Origin: Gnetum montanum
Lineage: Eukaryota > Streptophyta > Gnetopsida > Gnetales > Gnetaceae
DNA: 64,000 nucleotides
Direction of reading: 5' to 3'
NCBI GenBank assembly: GCA_015680685.1
Contig: MNCI01030902.1
Coordinates: 775,951 to 839,950 of the forward strand
Under the pieces are notes generated by a model. That model ran no database searches. It worked only from the letters and a program-made list of their open reading frames with translations, and was not told the DNA's origin. Positions 35,912-45,776 of this stretch are shown in pieces. Made by a program: the position numbers and the translations under genes. The stretch's first letter is position 1. Each line of letters starts with the position of its first letter.

Positions 35912-36697
35912 TGATGAGCCGCGATATCACGTCAGCCCCTGCAATATTGGGTACGTGATATCATAGCCCGTCGCTAGTTCTATAAATAAGAGGTAGCTTT
36001 CCCTTGTAAGATCATCTAGATCTAGACCCTTAGCTAAACTCTGTCAGTTTTACCATTCCAGAGATAGAATAATTTTCATGTGCCCACAGTAGGAGTCTCA
36101 AAGTGAATAGATCTTTATTCGAGCAAATTGTACCCAAGCACACATTTGTGTATGGAAATAAAGATGAACTTTCTGATAAACCTTGTAGTGCATGGACTAA
36201 GCTAATTAGGATTTAGTTAATGTTAAATTCCTAAATGCTTTCTTAGATAATTAATCTCTCTCAACCCTCAACTCTCCTAGTTAAGTGCATTTAGTAGGAC
36301 TGCTTCGAGCACGTGTGCTAAGCTTGGTAACCTAGTAACAAATAGCATTTGATAATCCCAGTAGCATTGCACTAGTTCAAGGTGTGTACAAAAAGTGGGA
36401 ACGGATATTAATTCTAGGACGATTAAAGCTTAGTTAGTGAAAGTTAGTTACTTAGTCTCTTCAGCCCTTCCTCTCTTAGCATAGGCGATAAAAAGATAAA
36501 AGACATAAAAATTATATACCTCAGACTTACTTAACCATACAACTGTGACAATACAAGTAAGTCTAGGAAGACAACGATTGATTAACCTTAAGTGTTCCAT
36601 AATGCGTGTAAGCACTTAGTCCTTGGAGTTCAACCGGATTGTGCGTGAGACGCTCATATTCGTATGGTTGAGTGTAGGGGTACCTCGCCACTCATCA
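35912..36697 (+). mobile_element. E5 5' LTR
   Basis: 786 bp, TGATGAGCCGCGATATCACG to TCGCCACTCATCA. U3 palindromes GATATCACG and GTACGTGATATC, TATA TATAAATAAG at 35981-35990, AATAAAG near 36160. Confidence 0.92.
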
Positions 36698-36717
36698 TTG
36701 GCACCGTTGTTAGGGAC
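36698..36717 (+). other. E5 primer-binding site (tRNA-Asp type)
   Basis: TTGGCACCGTTGTTAGGGAC, the best-preserved PBS in the window. It differs from TTGGCGCCGTTGCCGGGGAC by a few G-to-A and C-to-T changes. Confidence 0.85.
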
Positions 36718-36845
36718 TTAGTTGTTTGTGTACTACATAGAACATAAGAAATCATTTACACCATTGGCAAATAAAATGAACCCTTAGCGTTAATCAAGAG
36801 AAAAAAAATAACATAACGACAAATAGCACATCGAAGAAGACTAAA

Positions 36846-39300
36846 ATGTCTTCTTCTCCACACAAAAGAACTTCACTGCCTAGGACCAACACTAGAGATA
36901 GTTGGCAACACAACATACATAACCAAGAACCATTAGTTCCTCAACAATTCAATGTGGTATATACTCATCATGATGATTATATACCTAACTTTACCTTTGT
37001 CTTCCATGAAGATGAACAACTACGTTGGAGAGACTTGGAGGGTAACATAGTATTGCCTCCAAATAGAGTTGTTCCCAACATGCTCCTTCGTGCCCTTGCA
37101 CAAATTGGCATGTCACAATTATATGCTAAGTACATTGCATGCGATTATAATGTAAGGGACTACCATCCCATAAAAGTGCAACATCAATGGGACTAGCAGC
37201 AAGAGAATCACCACACATCGTTGAAGGGAAAAGGACCCCATCATAAGAGAAATTAAGGGTGGTGAACCTATCTCAATAGGTTCTCCACAAAATGATGTTC
37301 CCCCTCCTAACAACCATGAGGAGGTGGTGTATCAGAACTTTCACTCCATGATACACAACCCTAGTTCTGATTCCCATGAACACCAAGTGTTCAATGAGGG
37401 AACAAAAACATAAGATAAGGGTGAGCATTCTGATCGTCATCAAAATCGGGGTCAAGATCACCAAAGGGAAGGTAGGAAACATCATCATGGTGATGATTCT
37501 CCTTCCTCTTCTCCTTAATCACAAAAATTTTCCTCTCCTTCAACGTCAGGATGTAGTCATAAGGAACCTAACCATGAGGACAAGGGTACGCAAAACGAGA
37601 GACCTCGACAAGAGAGTTGAGAGCGAGGACAAGGGCATTCTAGGGAATCAGGACATGGAAGAAGGAAAAGTAGGGAACAACGTAGACATCATAGACGCCA
37701 TGAAAGAAATGACCATGAAGAACCCCTACTTGCAACCCAAAGCATGTTAGACATCATGGAGGCCGTTAAATACCTACAAGGCACCAAAAGAATAGTCGGA
37801 TCAAGAGACTAGACATGAATAATATCCCATGATTTGAGGGGGGATACAACGCTGATCTGCAGAATGACTTATAGGCATTTCACAATGCCTGCTCCTTGTA
37901 AAACATTGAAAATGAGTTGAAAATGTTAAAGTTATTCCCAAGCACACTCATAAAAGAGGCAGAAAGCTGGTACTAGTCCTTAGAACTGAAATCCATTCGA
38001 AGGTAGAGTACGATGCTAGAATTGTTTAACGATAAATATCAAACATACTCCCGAGTTTCCAACTTGTGAAAGTAGATACAAGGATGGAAGCAGTGTAATC
38101 ATGAACCCTTGAATGCTACCATGGGCCAATATTATGCATTGCTACATTTGTTGCTCAGGCCATGGTTAAGCACAACGGGATCAACTACGCCACCTTGTAG
38201 ATGGGCTAAGACATGAAACTAAGAGAACCCTTGGGACATATGCCCAAGGAAGATTATCTGAACCTAGGTTCCATGAGGTTCATAGATTGTTGGAGCAAGT
38301 AGCTAAGGAAGAAGGAGAGCTATGTAAGAGAGAAACCACTGAAGAGTATCACTATGATCCTTCCCTCTGAAAGAGGGAAGTGAGATTCTATGAGGAGGAG
38401 GATGAGTCACCACTCAAAGAGTTGGTGAGTAGGAAAACCTTGCCACTTCAGAAATTAACAACAGAAGTGTCAACTAAGGTAGATCAAATGTGGGACTCCT
38501 TAGATAGTTTATTTGAAACCGTTTTAAAAATTGTAGAGGAGTCAAAGGAGCGAAGTAGTAAACATGATAGGAAAAAGAAGAGTGGTTTGGAGCATGCATG
38601 TAACAAACATAAGGGTAAATTAGGTATCACTAAAGAGGTTATGGATTTGGATATAGATAATGATGGTGGATGTGAAATATGCCAATATGACCATCCTAAG
38701 GGATGTTGCCCAATAATCTCACATTTGTAAGAGTTTGGGGTGTATGTAGTTAATCTAAGACTTAACAAATGGCAAGCACCCCGATGGATACCTTATCCCC
38801 AAGGTAACCCAAGGAAATTCTACCAATCATTAACATATTATCCAAGTGGAACTCTACCACAACCTATGGAGCAACACAAGTAGTGGCAATACCCACAGTC
38901 ATGGGGGATGCCACCGCCAAGGCAACAATACCCTTATCGGCAACCAGATCCATATGGCTACTACGTGTAGTAGCCAATCTTTCCAAGTGAATCTTGTTGG
39001 TCACGTGACCCCCCAAAGTTACTACCAAGCTTAGGAGTATTATAAGAATCCTTCTCTTTGGAGAGACACATCACATGCATACCATCCTCTAAACCCAGCT
39101 GCAACTCTTACACCTATAGCTCCACTACCACCTGCTCCAGCGATGCAAGGGGAACTCCCCACTCAACCGTAGCAACGTAATGCTACGAGAGCTGTAAACC
39201 TTCAACCCACTACTAGTTCTGAAAATCATACAAGGAGAGGATCTTTCTTCAAAAACAACAATCCAAAAAAGCTCTCAGAACCATAAGCAGTTGAGCCTCT
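36846..39300 (+). pseudogene. E5 gag
   Basis: Gag starting MSSSPHKRTSLPRT at 36846; the first 116 codons are open and include NFTFVFHEDEQLRWRDLEGN. A basic His/Ser/Arg linker follows (about 37370-37750), then the capsid-like gag domain (about 37820-38340; FNDKYQTYSRVSNL-type text with stops), then an open piece 38380-38730 (116 aa) with a helical segment and the intact zinc knuckle CEICQYDHPKGCC at 38671-38709. The tail is Pro/Gln/Tyr-rich. The three open pieces are in different frames, so at least two frameshifts occurred. Confidence 0.85.
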
Positions 39301-39370
39301 AAACATTCCTTCGTCAAATAAGGTTTCGAAGCTCCCTTCAAACCAACAACAGAGCTCAACGCATACGATT

Positions 39371-39784
39371 ATGTTAACACATATTGTTACTAACTGGATA
39401 AAGGTGGGCCACATTCCCAAGAAACTCTCTGATCTTGGAAGTCCCTTAATCTACCTCCAATTCATTGGGAATGAACCATGTAAAGATCTTCTTGACTCAG
39501 GTTTTAGAGTCAACTTGATATTGCAAGAAATGTATAAAGCCTGGAACCTACCTCCATTAAAACATAGCAATATTTACTTAGAGCTGGCTGAGCAGTCCAT
39601 CACTATTCCCTTAGGATTGGTGGAGGACATCATTACCATGGTGTGTGGTTGGTCATACCGATCTGATTTCCCAATAATACAAGTCAACGATGACAAGGCA
39701 AACTTCCCAATAATAATGGGAAGGGCATGGCTAAGTATTGTAAATGCATGCCTAGGAATCTATGATCTTTCCCTAGAAATGTTA
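39371..39784 (+). pseudogene. E5 protease (truncated)
   Basis: Retropepsin-like domain, open for 138 codons and ended by the Tat-1 insertion: the stop TGA belongs to the TGATCA of the Tat-1 LTR. It has the catalytic triplet in LLDSGFRVNLI, then PLGLVEDIITMVCGWSY and FPIIMGRAWL. The active-site Asp is present, unlike in E2 and E6. Confidence 0.85.
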
Positions 39785-42260
39785 TGATCAAAAAAGTCGA
39801 CGATTGGAAAACACCGAGAGGTCATCGATCGTGATAGTCTTAACCTTGAATCCACGTGAGGGTCGTGCTAGATAAAATGGAAATGGAGAACCTTAAATGG
39901 TCTAGTCGATCAGAAAGGGACTTACTAGGTGTTAATATAACCTTTTGCAAAAGGATAATTTGAAAATGGGATTTACAACATAGAATAATCTTTAAGCGTA
40001 AAAGGGATAGAAAACGATATAAAATGCAATGACAAGCAAGAAAACAAAGTAGAATGTAGTTAGAAAAATGCACCACTTCAAGAATGTGACTTCACTCTAT
40101 CAAGGTGGATACAATTGGTTGCATGGCACTGAGGGGCGTAGGGCACCCAAGAGTAACCAAGACATTTAGAGTAAGACAGCTATATGGTTGAATGCAGACT
40201 CAGGAGTCAACAATGCAAAATGCTATGAGGATAGCAAGAAAGAGCAGAAAAAATGCCAAATAAGAGTGCTAACTATTTACAATGTCAAACAAGATGTTTA
40301 CAATGCTTAGGAATACAATGCTAACTTTTTTCTTGCTTGCTAACCAACTCACCAGCTAACCGACTCTTTGAGCATTGCTCATCAGGGTATTTATAGGACC
40401 AAGGGCATATGAAAGATGCAATTTGGATGCCACATGTCCTGGGCCCATGTTGACTTATCTAAGCTACATGGACATGCATGATCGTTGGACGTGCATGTCT
40501 GTTGGACGAGCCTGCCATGTTGCAATTACAAGCCTGCTGCATTGTAATTGTGATGTTAGAGCTTGGATATGTGTGGAAATGGTGCAATTAGGTAAAGTGC
40601 ATTGATGTGACATAACTGTCTGCTATGTCGTGCCATGCTTTGTAGCGTAGCATGTGGGCGTAGCATAGCAACTTGCTACACCATGCTACACTATGTAGCA
40701 TAACATAGCATAGCCATCAATTTGAAGCAAAAACTTGCATTGCATTCTCCTACATGAGCTAAAAATATTTAAAGCATGTCAACTATTTATTGCATATTTT
40801 CTACACTATGCTACTCTATGTAGCATAACATAGCATAGCAACTAGCCTTAGTTTCAAAAACATCGGCGATCTACAAACTTTGCCCTTTGCATTGTGAATC
40901 CTGCAAACTTGCTGATCCTACCCTTTCAGATGCCTTTCATTATTCCCACAGAGTTTCTATGCTATGCTACGCTACATAGTGTAGTGTAGCGTAGCAATTT
41001 ACATGGCCTACTTTTTGCTAAGTTTGTTGCTTTCTGGTGAAGGAGCCATTGCTGAAGAACTTGGATTCAAGTAAAGCAACTGTTTTCGAAGACTAGAGGT
41101 GCTAACTTAGTGCAATTGGAAATCACCAAGTAAGCCGAGCCTTCCTATCTTGCTCTCGCTAAGCTGTGCTACACTTCATAGCGTGGCTTAGTGTAGCATC
41201 TTGTCTTGCAACAATTTATGGTTGACTGTTTAAACAATTGTCTCCCGAAGCCTGCTATGCTATATAGTGTAGCATAGCGTAGAAAAATCCTTGACTAAAA
41301 AACTTGCCAAAATGTTTTGTGCATTTTGAGCACTGTTGACAACTCTCCGCATTGTTTTTGAGTAGGCTATCAACTAGACGAATTACCCAACTAGAAAATT
41401 TTCCAAACTGTACAACCTAAACTTGAAACATCCACTTCTTACCGAAGTGACATGACATTGCCTGAATTGTGAAGACCTAGTGAAGCAAGGATGTCTTGAA
41501 AATTTAGGGTGTTTCATTGGCCCATCTTTGTTGACGTCTAGAGGATGGGCCCGAGAGATGTTCAAAAGGAATACAAAACACCACGGAAGATAAAATGCTA
41601 ACATTGTTGTTCAGTGATCATTAAGATGTCACTTAGCTGTGCTTGAGAGTGTTGCATTAGTTTTTGCAGCGGGGGAAAGGGCTAAGTAGGGAGGAAGGAT
41701 GTTTAGGAAAATGATAAAGATGAGGCTTAGTAGAATCCCTCATTGGAGTGCTCATGAGGGAGTTTTTTGTGTTTTCATCCTTATTTTTGTTGACCTTCGA
41801 CCTCTCATCGAAATGCTTGAAGAGGGTAATTGCAAAATAGCTTACGTGCCAATTGTGTGCATGTGAGCTTTTGCTTTGTTATGCTTTTTCCTTTTGCTAT
41901 TTTTCCTTTTACATTTGTGAACAACCTTGTTGCAGGACAGGTGTTTCTTTCCTGAATGAGTTTTGTTACATTCACATGGGGACTTTAACCTACCTACAGG
42001 TGCTTCCCATGCAGCGAGCTGTGTTATGCACATCATGGACTTTGTGGTTCAGAAAATAGGAGGGGTAAATAGGTGTTAGAAAAATATTGTAAAAGAGGGA
42101 AGTGATTTGGAATTGCAGATGTAAGAAGTAGGGTAAAGGGAAGAAGCTTAGAAGGTATGATAAGATATGCACTCTAAAGTAGCCAAACTAGTCAAGACAA
42201 TCACTTCTCAACGATGTAGCATTTGCTGTTGTGGTGAGATGCACCTTCAACTGACGCCTC
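39785..42260 (-). mobile_element. Tat-1 3' LTR (right border approximate)
   Basis: Begins TGATCAAAAAAG; the Tat-2 copy begins TGATCATTAAAA at 45777. Shared blocks include CAGTCTAACCTTGGATTCC-like text, CATTGGCCCATCTTTGTTGA (41517; 47115 in Tat-2) and AATATGCACTCT-like text (42165; 47848). A reversed TATA (GTATTTATAGG) lies at 40388-40398. The right end is not certain; the homologous CACCCTGCAA block at 42270 is the outer limit I can suggest. If so the LTR is about 2.4 kb. Confidence 0.55.
40617..41290 (-). repeat. five palindrome clusters in Tat-1 U3
   Basis: Clusters at about 40620-40712, 40798-40842, 40958-41000, 41150-41205 and 41250-41285, each built from both orientations of GCTATGCTACACTATGTAGC-like units (CTATGTAGC, TAGCATAGC, GCTACGCTACATAG). 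On the minus strand they lie upstream of the TATA box. Each can fold as a hairpin. Tat-2 has only weak counterparts (GGCTATGCTAGCC near 46730). Confidence 0.7.
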
Positions 42261-42479
42261 TTTGGAACACACCCTGCAAACACAACAGGGAGTGAACTAG
42301 AAGAAATAGCCATGATGCAAAATAAGGGCAAAGGTCTTTCTTGCTGCAGACATTGTTGAAGCTCTTGGACACCTTTGCTGGTGCATGGTGTCCAAAGTAG
42401 GAAGGCTAGCAGTGGCTTTGCCAACATCAACATGGAGAAGCTGGCATCGAAGCAATGGGGAGTTGCTATGAGCGAATAT

Positions 42480-42918
42480 GTTCTAGAATCCCTACCAAAG
42501 GCATGCATTCTCAGTTTAGCTATGGGATCATCTACCACATAGCTAAACATCACTTGAGCCCATAGATTGGCAAGGAGCTGGAGGATAACAATATTATGGT
42601 TGGGCCATAATACTGTTGGAACTCCAATAGCACGCATTGACCAAGGAACTACTATCAGGGTGATGGGTCATGGCGATAATAGATTTGGGGGGTTAGCTAT
42701 GAGTGAATATGTTCTAGAATCCCTACCAAAGGCATGCATTCTCAGTTTAGCTATGGGATCAGCTACCACATAGCTAAACATCGCTTGAGCCCATACGTTG
42801 GTAGGGCCATAATACGTTGGCTGGGCCATAATACTATTGGAACTCCAATAGCATGCATTGACCAAGGAACTACTATCAAGGCGATGGGTCATGGAGATAA
42901 TAGGTTTGGGGGGTTAGC
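42480..42918. repeat. 221-bp direct tandem duplication
   Basis: The segment starting GAGCGAATATGTTCTAGAAT at 42480 recurs from 42701 (GAGTGAATATG...), ending at GGGGGGTTAGC near 42918. The copies are close to identical, with an extra ACGTTGGCTGGGCCATAAT-like stretch in the second. Short ORFs across it mirror each other and are not genes. Confidence 0.8.
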
Positions 42919-43106
42919 CAGATGTCATACGACATCTCTAGGAGATCAGCAAGATGCTAGGAGTAGTGGCATTACATATGTTCCAGATCGTGTTCTCATT
43001 GCGTCGTGAACTGCAGTCTGGAATCGCAATGTCCCACCCCACGTTGGCACTATGCATGCTTGCTTGATGTGTACTTGGTGCAGATGCAAGCTAGGGATGT
43101 TCCGTG

Positions 43107-43480
43107 AACATAGTTTAAGGTCCTGGAAGACCATATGTTGGTTTAAGGTCTCAGCTGATCGCTGTGCTGGTTTAAGGTCCCAGCAAACCGTATGTGCCAG
43201 TTTAACATCATAGTAGACATGTTGTGCTAGTTTATAGTCATAGTAGACTAGCTATGCTTGTTTATAGTCATAATAGACTATCTGTGCTAGTTTTACATCA
43301 TAGCGAATGTGTTGTGCTAGTTTTATGTTGTAGCGGACGTGTTGTGCCAGTTTTACGTCATAGCAGATGATCTGTGCTAGTTTTACGTCATAGCAGACAT
43401 TGGTGAAGCTATGCTAGTTTAACGTCGTAGCAGATATTTGCTCACCTTTGCCAGTTTTATGTCATAGTAGAAATTTTCTC
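43107..43480. repeat. 12 x ~30-bp tandem repeat in Tat-1 3' region
   Basis: Diverged units of the form GTTTTACGTCATAGCAGAC...TGTGCTA, 29-37 bp each, immediately downstream of the integrase stop in the element's direction. Several units read TGACGTAA on the minus strand, a bZIP-type core. Tat/Ogre elements are known for tandem repeats in exactly this 3' region. Confidence 0.75.
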
Positions 43481-43495
43481 ATTTGATCTATGTGC

Positions 43496-44403
43496 TTAGA
43501 TGTAGTACGTCTTAAGGTACGAGTGATTCACTGGGTTTGTGAACTCGTTGCCATCAATGTGAGCTAGCTTGAAGGATCCATTCTCAAAGGATTTAGTGAC
43601 CATGTATGGGCCTTCCCAGTTGTCTAAGAATTTTCTCAAATGTTCATGGACAGACTTGAGGATGAGGTCTCCCTTTTGTATTGGCCATTGATGTGGGTCT
43701 GCTGATAATTTTTCCATTTCTTTCTCTGGTAGTGCTCTATCCGACTCAGTGTTTGCATGTGCTCCTCCTCTATTGAGTCAAGGTCAATAATCCTTGACTC
43801 ATTGTTCTAGGATTCGCTCATGACATCAGATAGGATCATTCAAAGTGATGGTACCTACAACTCAAGGGGAAACATAACTTCAGATCCATAAACAAGACTG
43901 TAAGGAGTCTTACTTGTCACGGTCCTACATGTTGTCCTATAGGCCCATAGAACATAGAGGATTTTCTTGTGCCATCACCTCTTGCTATTGTTAAGCATCC
44001 TTTTTAGCAAGTTGATGATGGTCTTATTTGTAGCCTCCACTTTCCTGTTTGCTTGTGGGTAATATGGGGAGGAGAATGATTTCCTAATGCCCAGATTGCT
44101 ACATAAGGTTTAGGTTTCCATACTACTGAATTGTGGTCCATTGTTGATTAAAATTGTCATTGGAAGCCCAAACCTTATCATGATGTTATCCAAGATGAAG
44201 TGGTAAACCTCTTGAGATGTCGTCTTCCTCAAGGCAATAGCTTCCACCCACTTAGTAAAATACTCAATGGTGGTGATGATGAAGTTATGCCCTGCAGAGG
44301 ACTTGGATGTGATAGGTCCTATGAGGTCTAGTCCCCATCGCTAGAAAGGCCATGTGATCTGCGTTGGGTGTAGCTCTGTAGGTGAAATGTGTATGAGATT
44401 TGT
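43496..44403 (-). pseudogene. Tat-1 integrase core and C-terminus
   Basis: Continuation of the zinc-finger-bearing ORF on its right. The core is broken by stops but recognisable in fragments (GLDLIGPIT-type text near 44310-44340; a KSSAGHNFIIT-like segment near 44280). The C-terminal part is open at 43717-43496 (73 aa): IQKGDLILKSV, LDNWEGPYMVTKSF, GSFKLAHIDG and NHSYLKTYYI, matching the GKLxPNWEGPYxV...LKxYY ending of Tat-lineage integrases. Confidence 0.75.
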
Positions 44404-45381
44404 CTATCTTTGGCACATGTCACACGTTTTGACCTTTGACAGGTAATCACACTCCACATGGGACCAGTAGTATCCTAGGCATCTAATTTTCATAGCCATA
44501 GCCCTAAGTGCTATGTGTCCACCACACAGTCCCTTATGTACTTCATTAATTACCTTTTGCACCTGCTCCTCATCCACGCATGCCATCAATATCCCTTCAT
44601 AGGAACGTTTGCACATGATATCATTTCCCATGAGTGTATATTGTTGGGCACTCTTGTGGATAGCATCTCTTTGGGTAGATGTTAGTCCACTTGGGGGTTC
44701 TCCATGTTGTAGGTAGGCTTTAATGTTAGCGTACCACTCCAGGGTATCTCTAGCACTGATAAAGGCCACGTGCCCCGCCTGAGTGATAGGCTTAGTACAT
44801 TCTACAATCAAATTTTGTAGACTTACAAACAAGTGTGGTGAAATATTTAGTGCAAGGGTGGCTAAGGCATCTGCTATGATGTTCTCGTTGTGTGGCACGT
44901 GTTGCACATATGTACTTGCGAATTGTTTGAGTAGGCTTTTTGCTAGGTTGCAATAGGGTTGCAGATGCGTAGCTTTGCAGGCATAGACCTTGGTGATTTG
45001 ATTCACAACTAGTTGTGAATCACCGCGAATCGTCAGGTGTTGTATGCATAGTGTTTGGGCAGTTGAGAGGCCTCTAACTAGCCCCTCGTACTCTGCCACG
45101 TTGTTGGTGCAGGGGAATGCAAAATGATAAGCAAATGGGTGCATCTCCCTAGAGGGGAACATAATGATGGCAGCTACACTACCTCCTTGTGAGGTCGAGA
45201 CACCGTCGAAGGGTAAAGTAGCTTCCAGGTGCGATGGTATTGCGTTGATAGTGCTAACATGCTTGTCTAGGAATTCGGGATCTATGGTTGCCTGGTCGTC
45301 AATGGGTGAGGTTGTAAGTTGCATCACTATGGCTTGACCCTTCGTCGATGATTGGATAACATAGTGTAAATCGAATTCCAC
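44404..45381 (-). CDS. Tat-1 pol fragment: RNase H and integrase zinc finger
   Basis: 325 codons without a stop, the longest open frame in the window. Residues 58-180 form an RNase H: FDG (Asp59), NNVAEYEG (Glu97), GDSQLV (Asp121) and NENIIADALA (Asp171), so all four catalytic acids are present. Residues 282-323 form the integrase zinc finger (His282, His289, Cys320, Cys323; HX6HX30CX2C), followed by QR and a stop. The Met at 45381 is probably internal: the homologous frame continues upstream as RIARWKAIIVEFDL. It is a fragment of a dead polyprotein, not a host gene. Confidence 0.85.
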   Translation of the reverse strand: MEFDLHYVIQSSTKGQAIVMQLTTSPIDDQATIDPEFLDKHVSTINAIPSHLEATLPFDGVSTSQGGSVAAIIMFPSREMHPFAYHFAFPCTNNVAEYEGLVRGLSTAQTLCIQHLTIRGDSQLVVNQITKVYACKATHLQPYCNLAKSLLKQFASTYVQHVPHNENIIADALATLALNISPHLFVSLQNLIVECTKPITQAGHVAFISARDTLEWYANIKAYLQHGEPPSGLTSTQRDAIHKSAQQYTLMGNDIMCKRSYEGILMACVDEEQVQKVINEVHKGLCGGHIALRAMAMKIRCLGYYWSHVECDYLSKVKTCDMCQR

Positions 45382-45430
45382 AATTATTGCTTTCCATCGG
45401 GCTATCCTGCTACTTTCATACAGGCTACAT

Positions 45431-45776
45431 CAACTCATCACACTACGTCAATGAAAATGTTTGTAGAAATATTTTGCATTATGAAAATGGAGGAATTTTA
45501 ATGAGTTCTAGGATGAAACAAAAGCCCAATGAAAGCTAAAGAAATGTATAATGATGGAACAATAGAAAAGAGGATTATATAATCTTGGAAGAAAATATTT
45601 GAACATATTCAAATGAATTTAAAATGCTAAAATCAAGCAAATCTAGATGTTTAAATGTAAGTTAATGGGATTGATCATGCAAATGGTTACTAGGAGTTTT
45701 AACTTAAGGAAGACTAAAGGGAATGTAAGTTGATTATTCACAAAGAAAGCATTATGCTTGTAGCACCTGAAAAATT
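45431..45776. other. unassigned junction sequence
   Basis: Non-coding DNA between the end of Tat-1 homology and the Tat-2 LTR. No relation to other parts of the window recognised. It could be diverged Tat-1 sequence or older host DNA. Confidence 0.4.

Larger units (their letters stand above)
35912..39784 (+). mobile_element. E5: Athila-like element, truncated at Tat-1
   Basis: Plus-strand copy with LTR 35912-36697, PBS, gag and protease. Homology to E6 and E7 runs to about 39780 and stops exactly where the Tat-1 LTR begins (TGATCA at 39785), so Tat-1 was inserted into its protease-coding end. No 3' LTR of this copy is in the window. Whether it had pol cannot be told. Confidence 0.85.
39785..45430 (-). 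mobile_element. Tat-1: Tat-like gypsy element, 3' half
   Basis: Minus-strand element: LTR from 39785, a repeat-rich 3' region, integrase and an RNase H of the second (plant-type) kind upstream of integrase, the arrangement known from the Tat/Ogre lineage. Homology ends near 45430 just upstream of that RNase H, so RT, protease, gag and the 5' LTR are missing or beyond recognition. A second, partly homologous copy (Tat-2) lies to the right. Confidence 0.75.

Noticed and set aside
40388-40605. 76-codon plus-strand open frame with Cys/Met-rich text
   Set aside because: Lies in the Tat-1 LTR over its reversed TATA region; no homology recognised.
42188-42892. Open frames of 68-149 codons on both strands (e.g. 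42188-42637 minus)
   Set aside because: They lie across the 221-bp tandem duplication and mirror each other (repeated FGRDSRTYSLIA text). No domain is recognised and the location is a Tat 3' non-coding region.
43107-43480. Possible CRISPR-like array
   Set aside because: The 30-bp units are contiguous and diverged, with no unique spacers, and the context is a plant retrotransposon.
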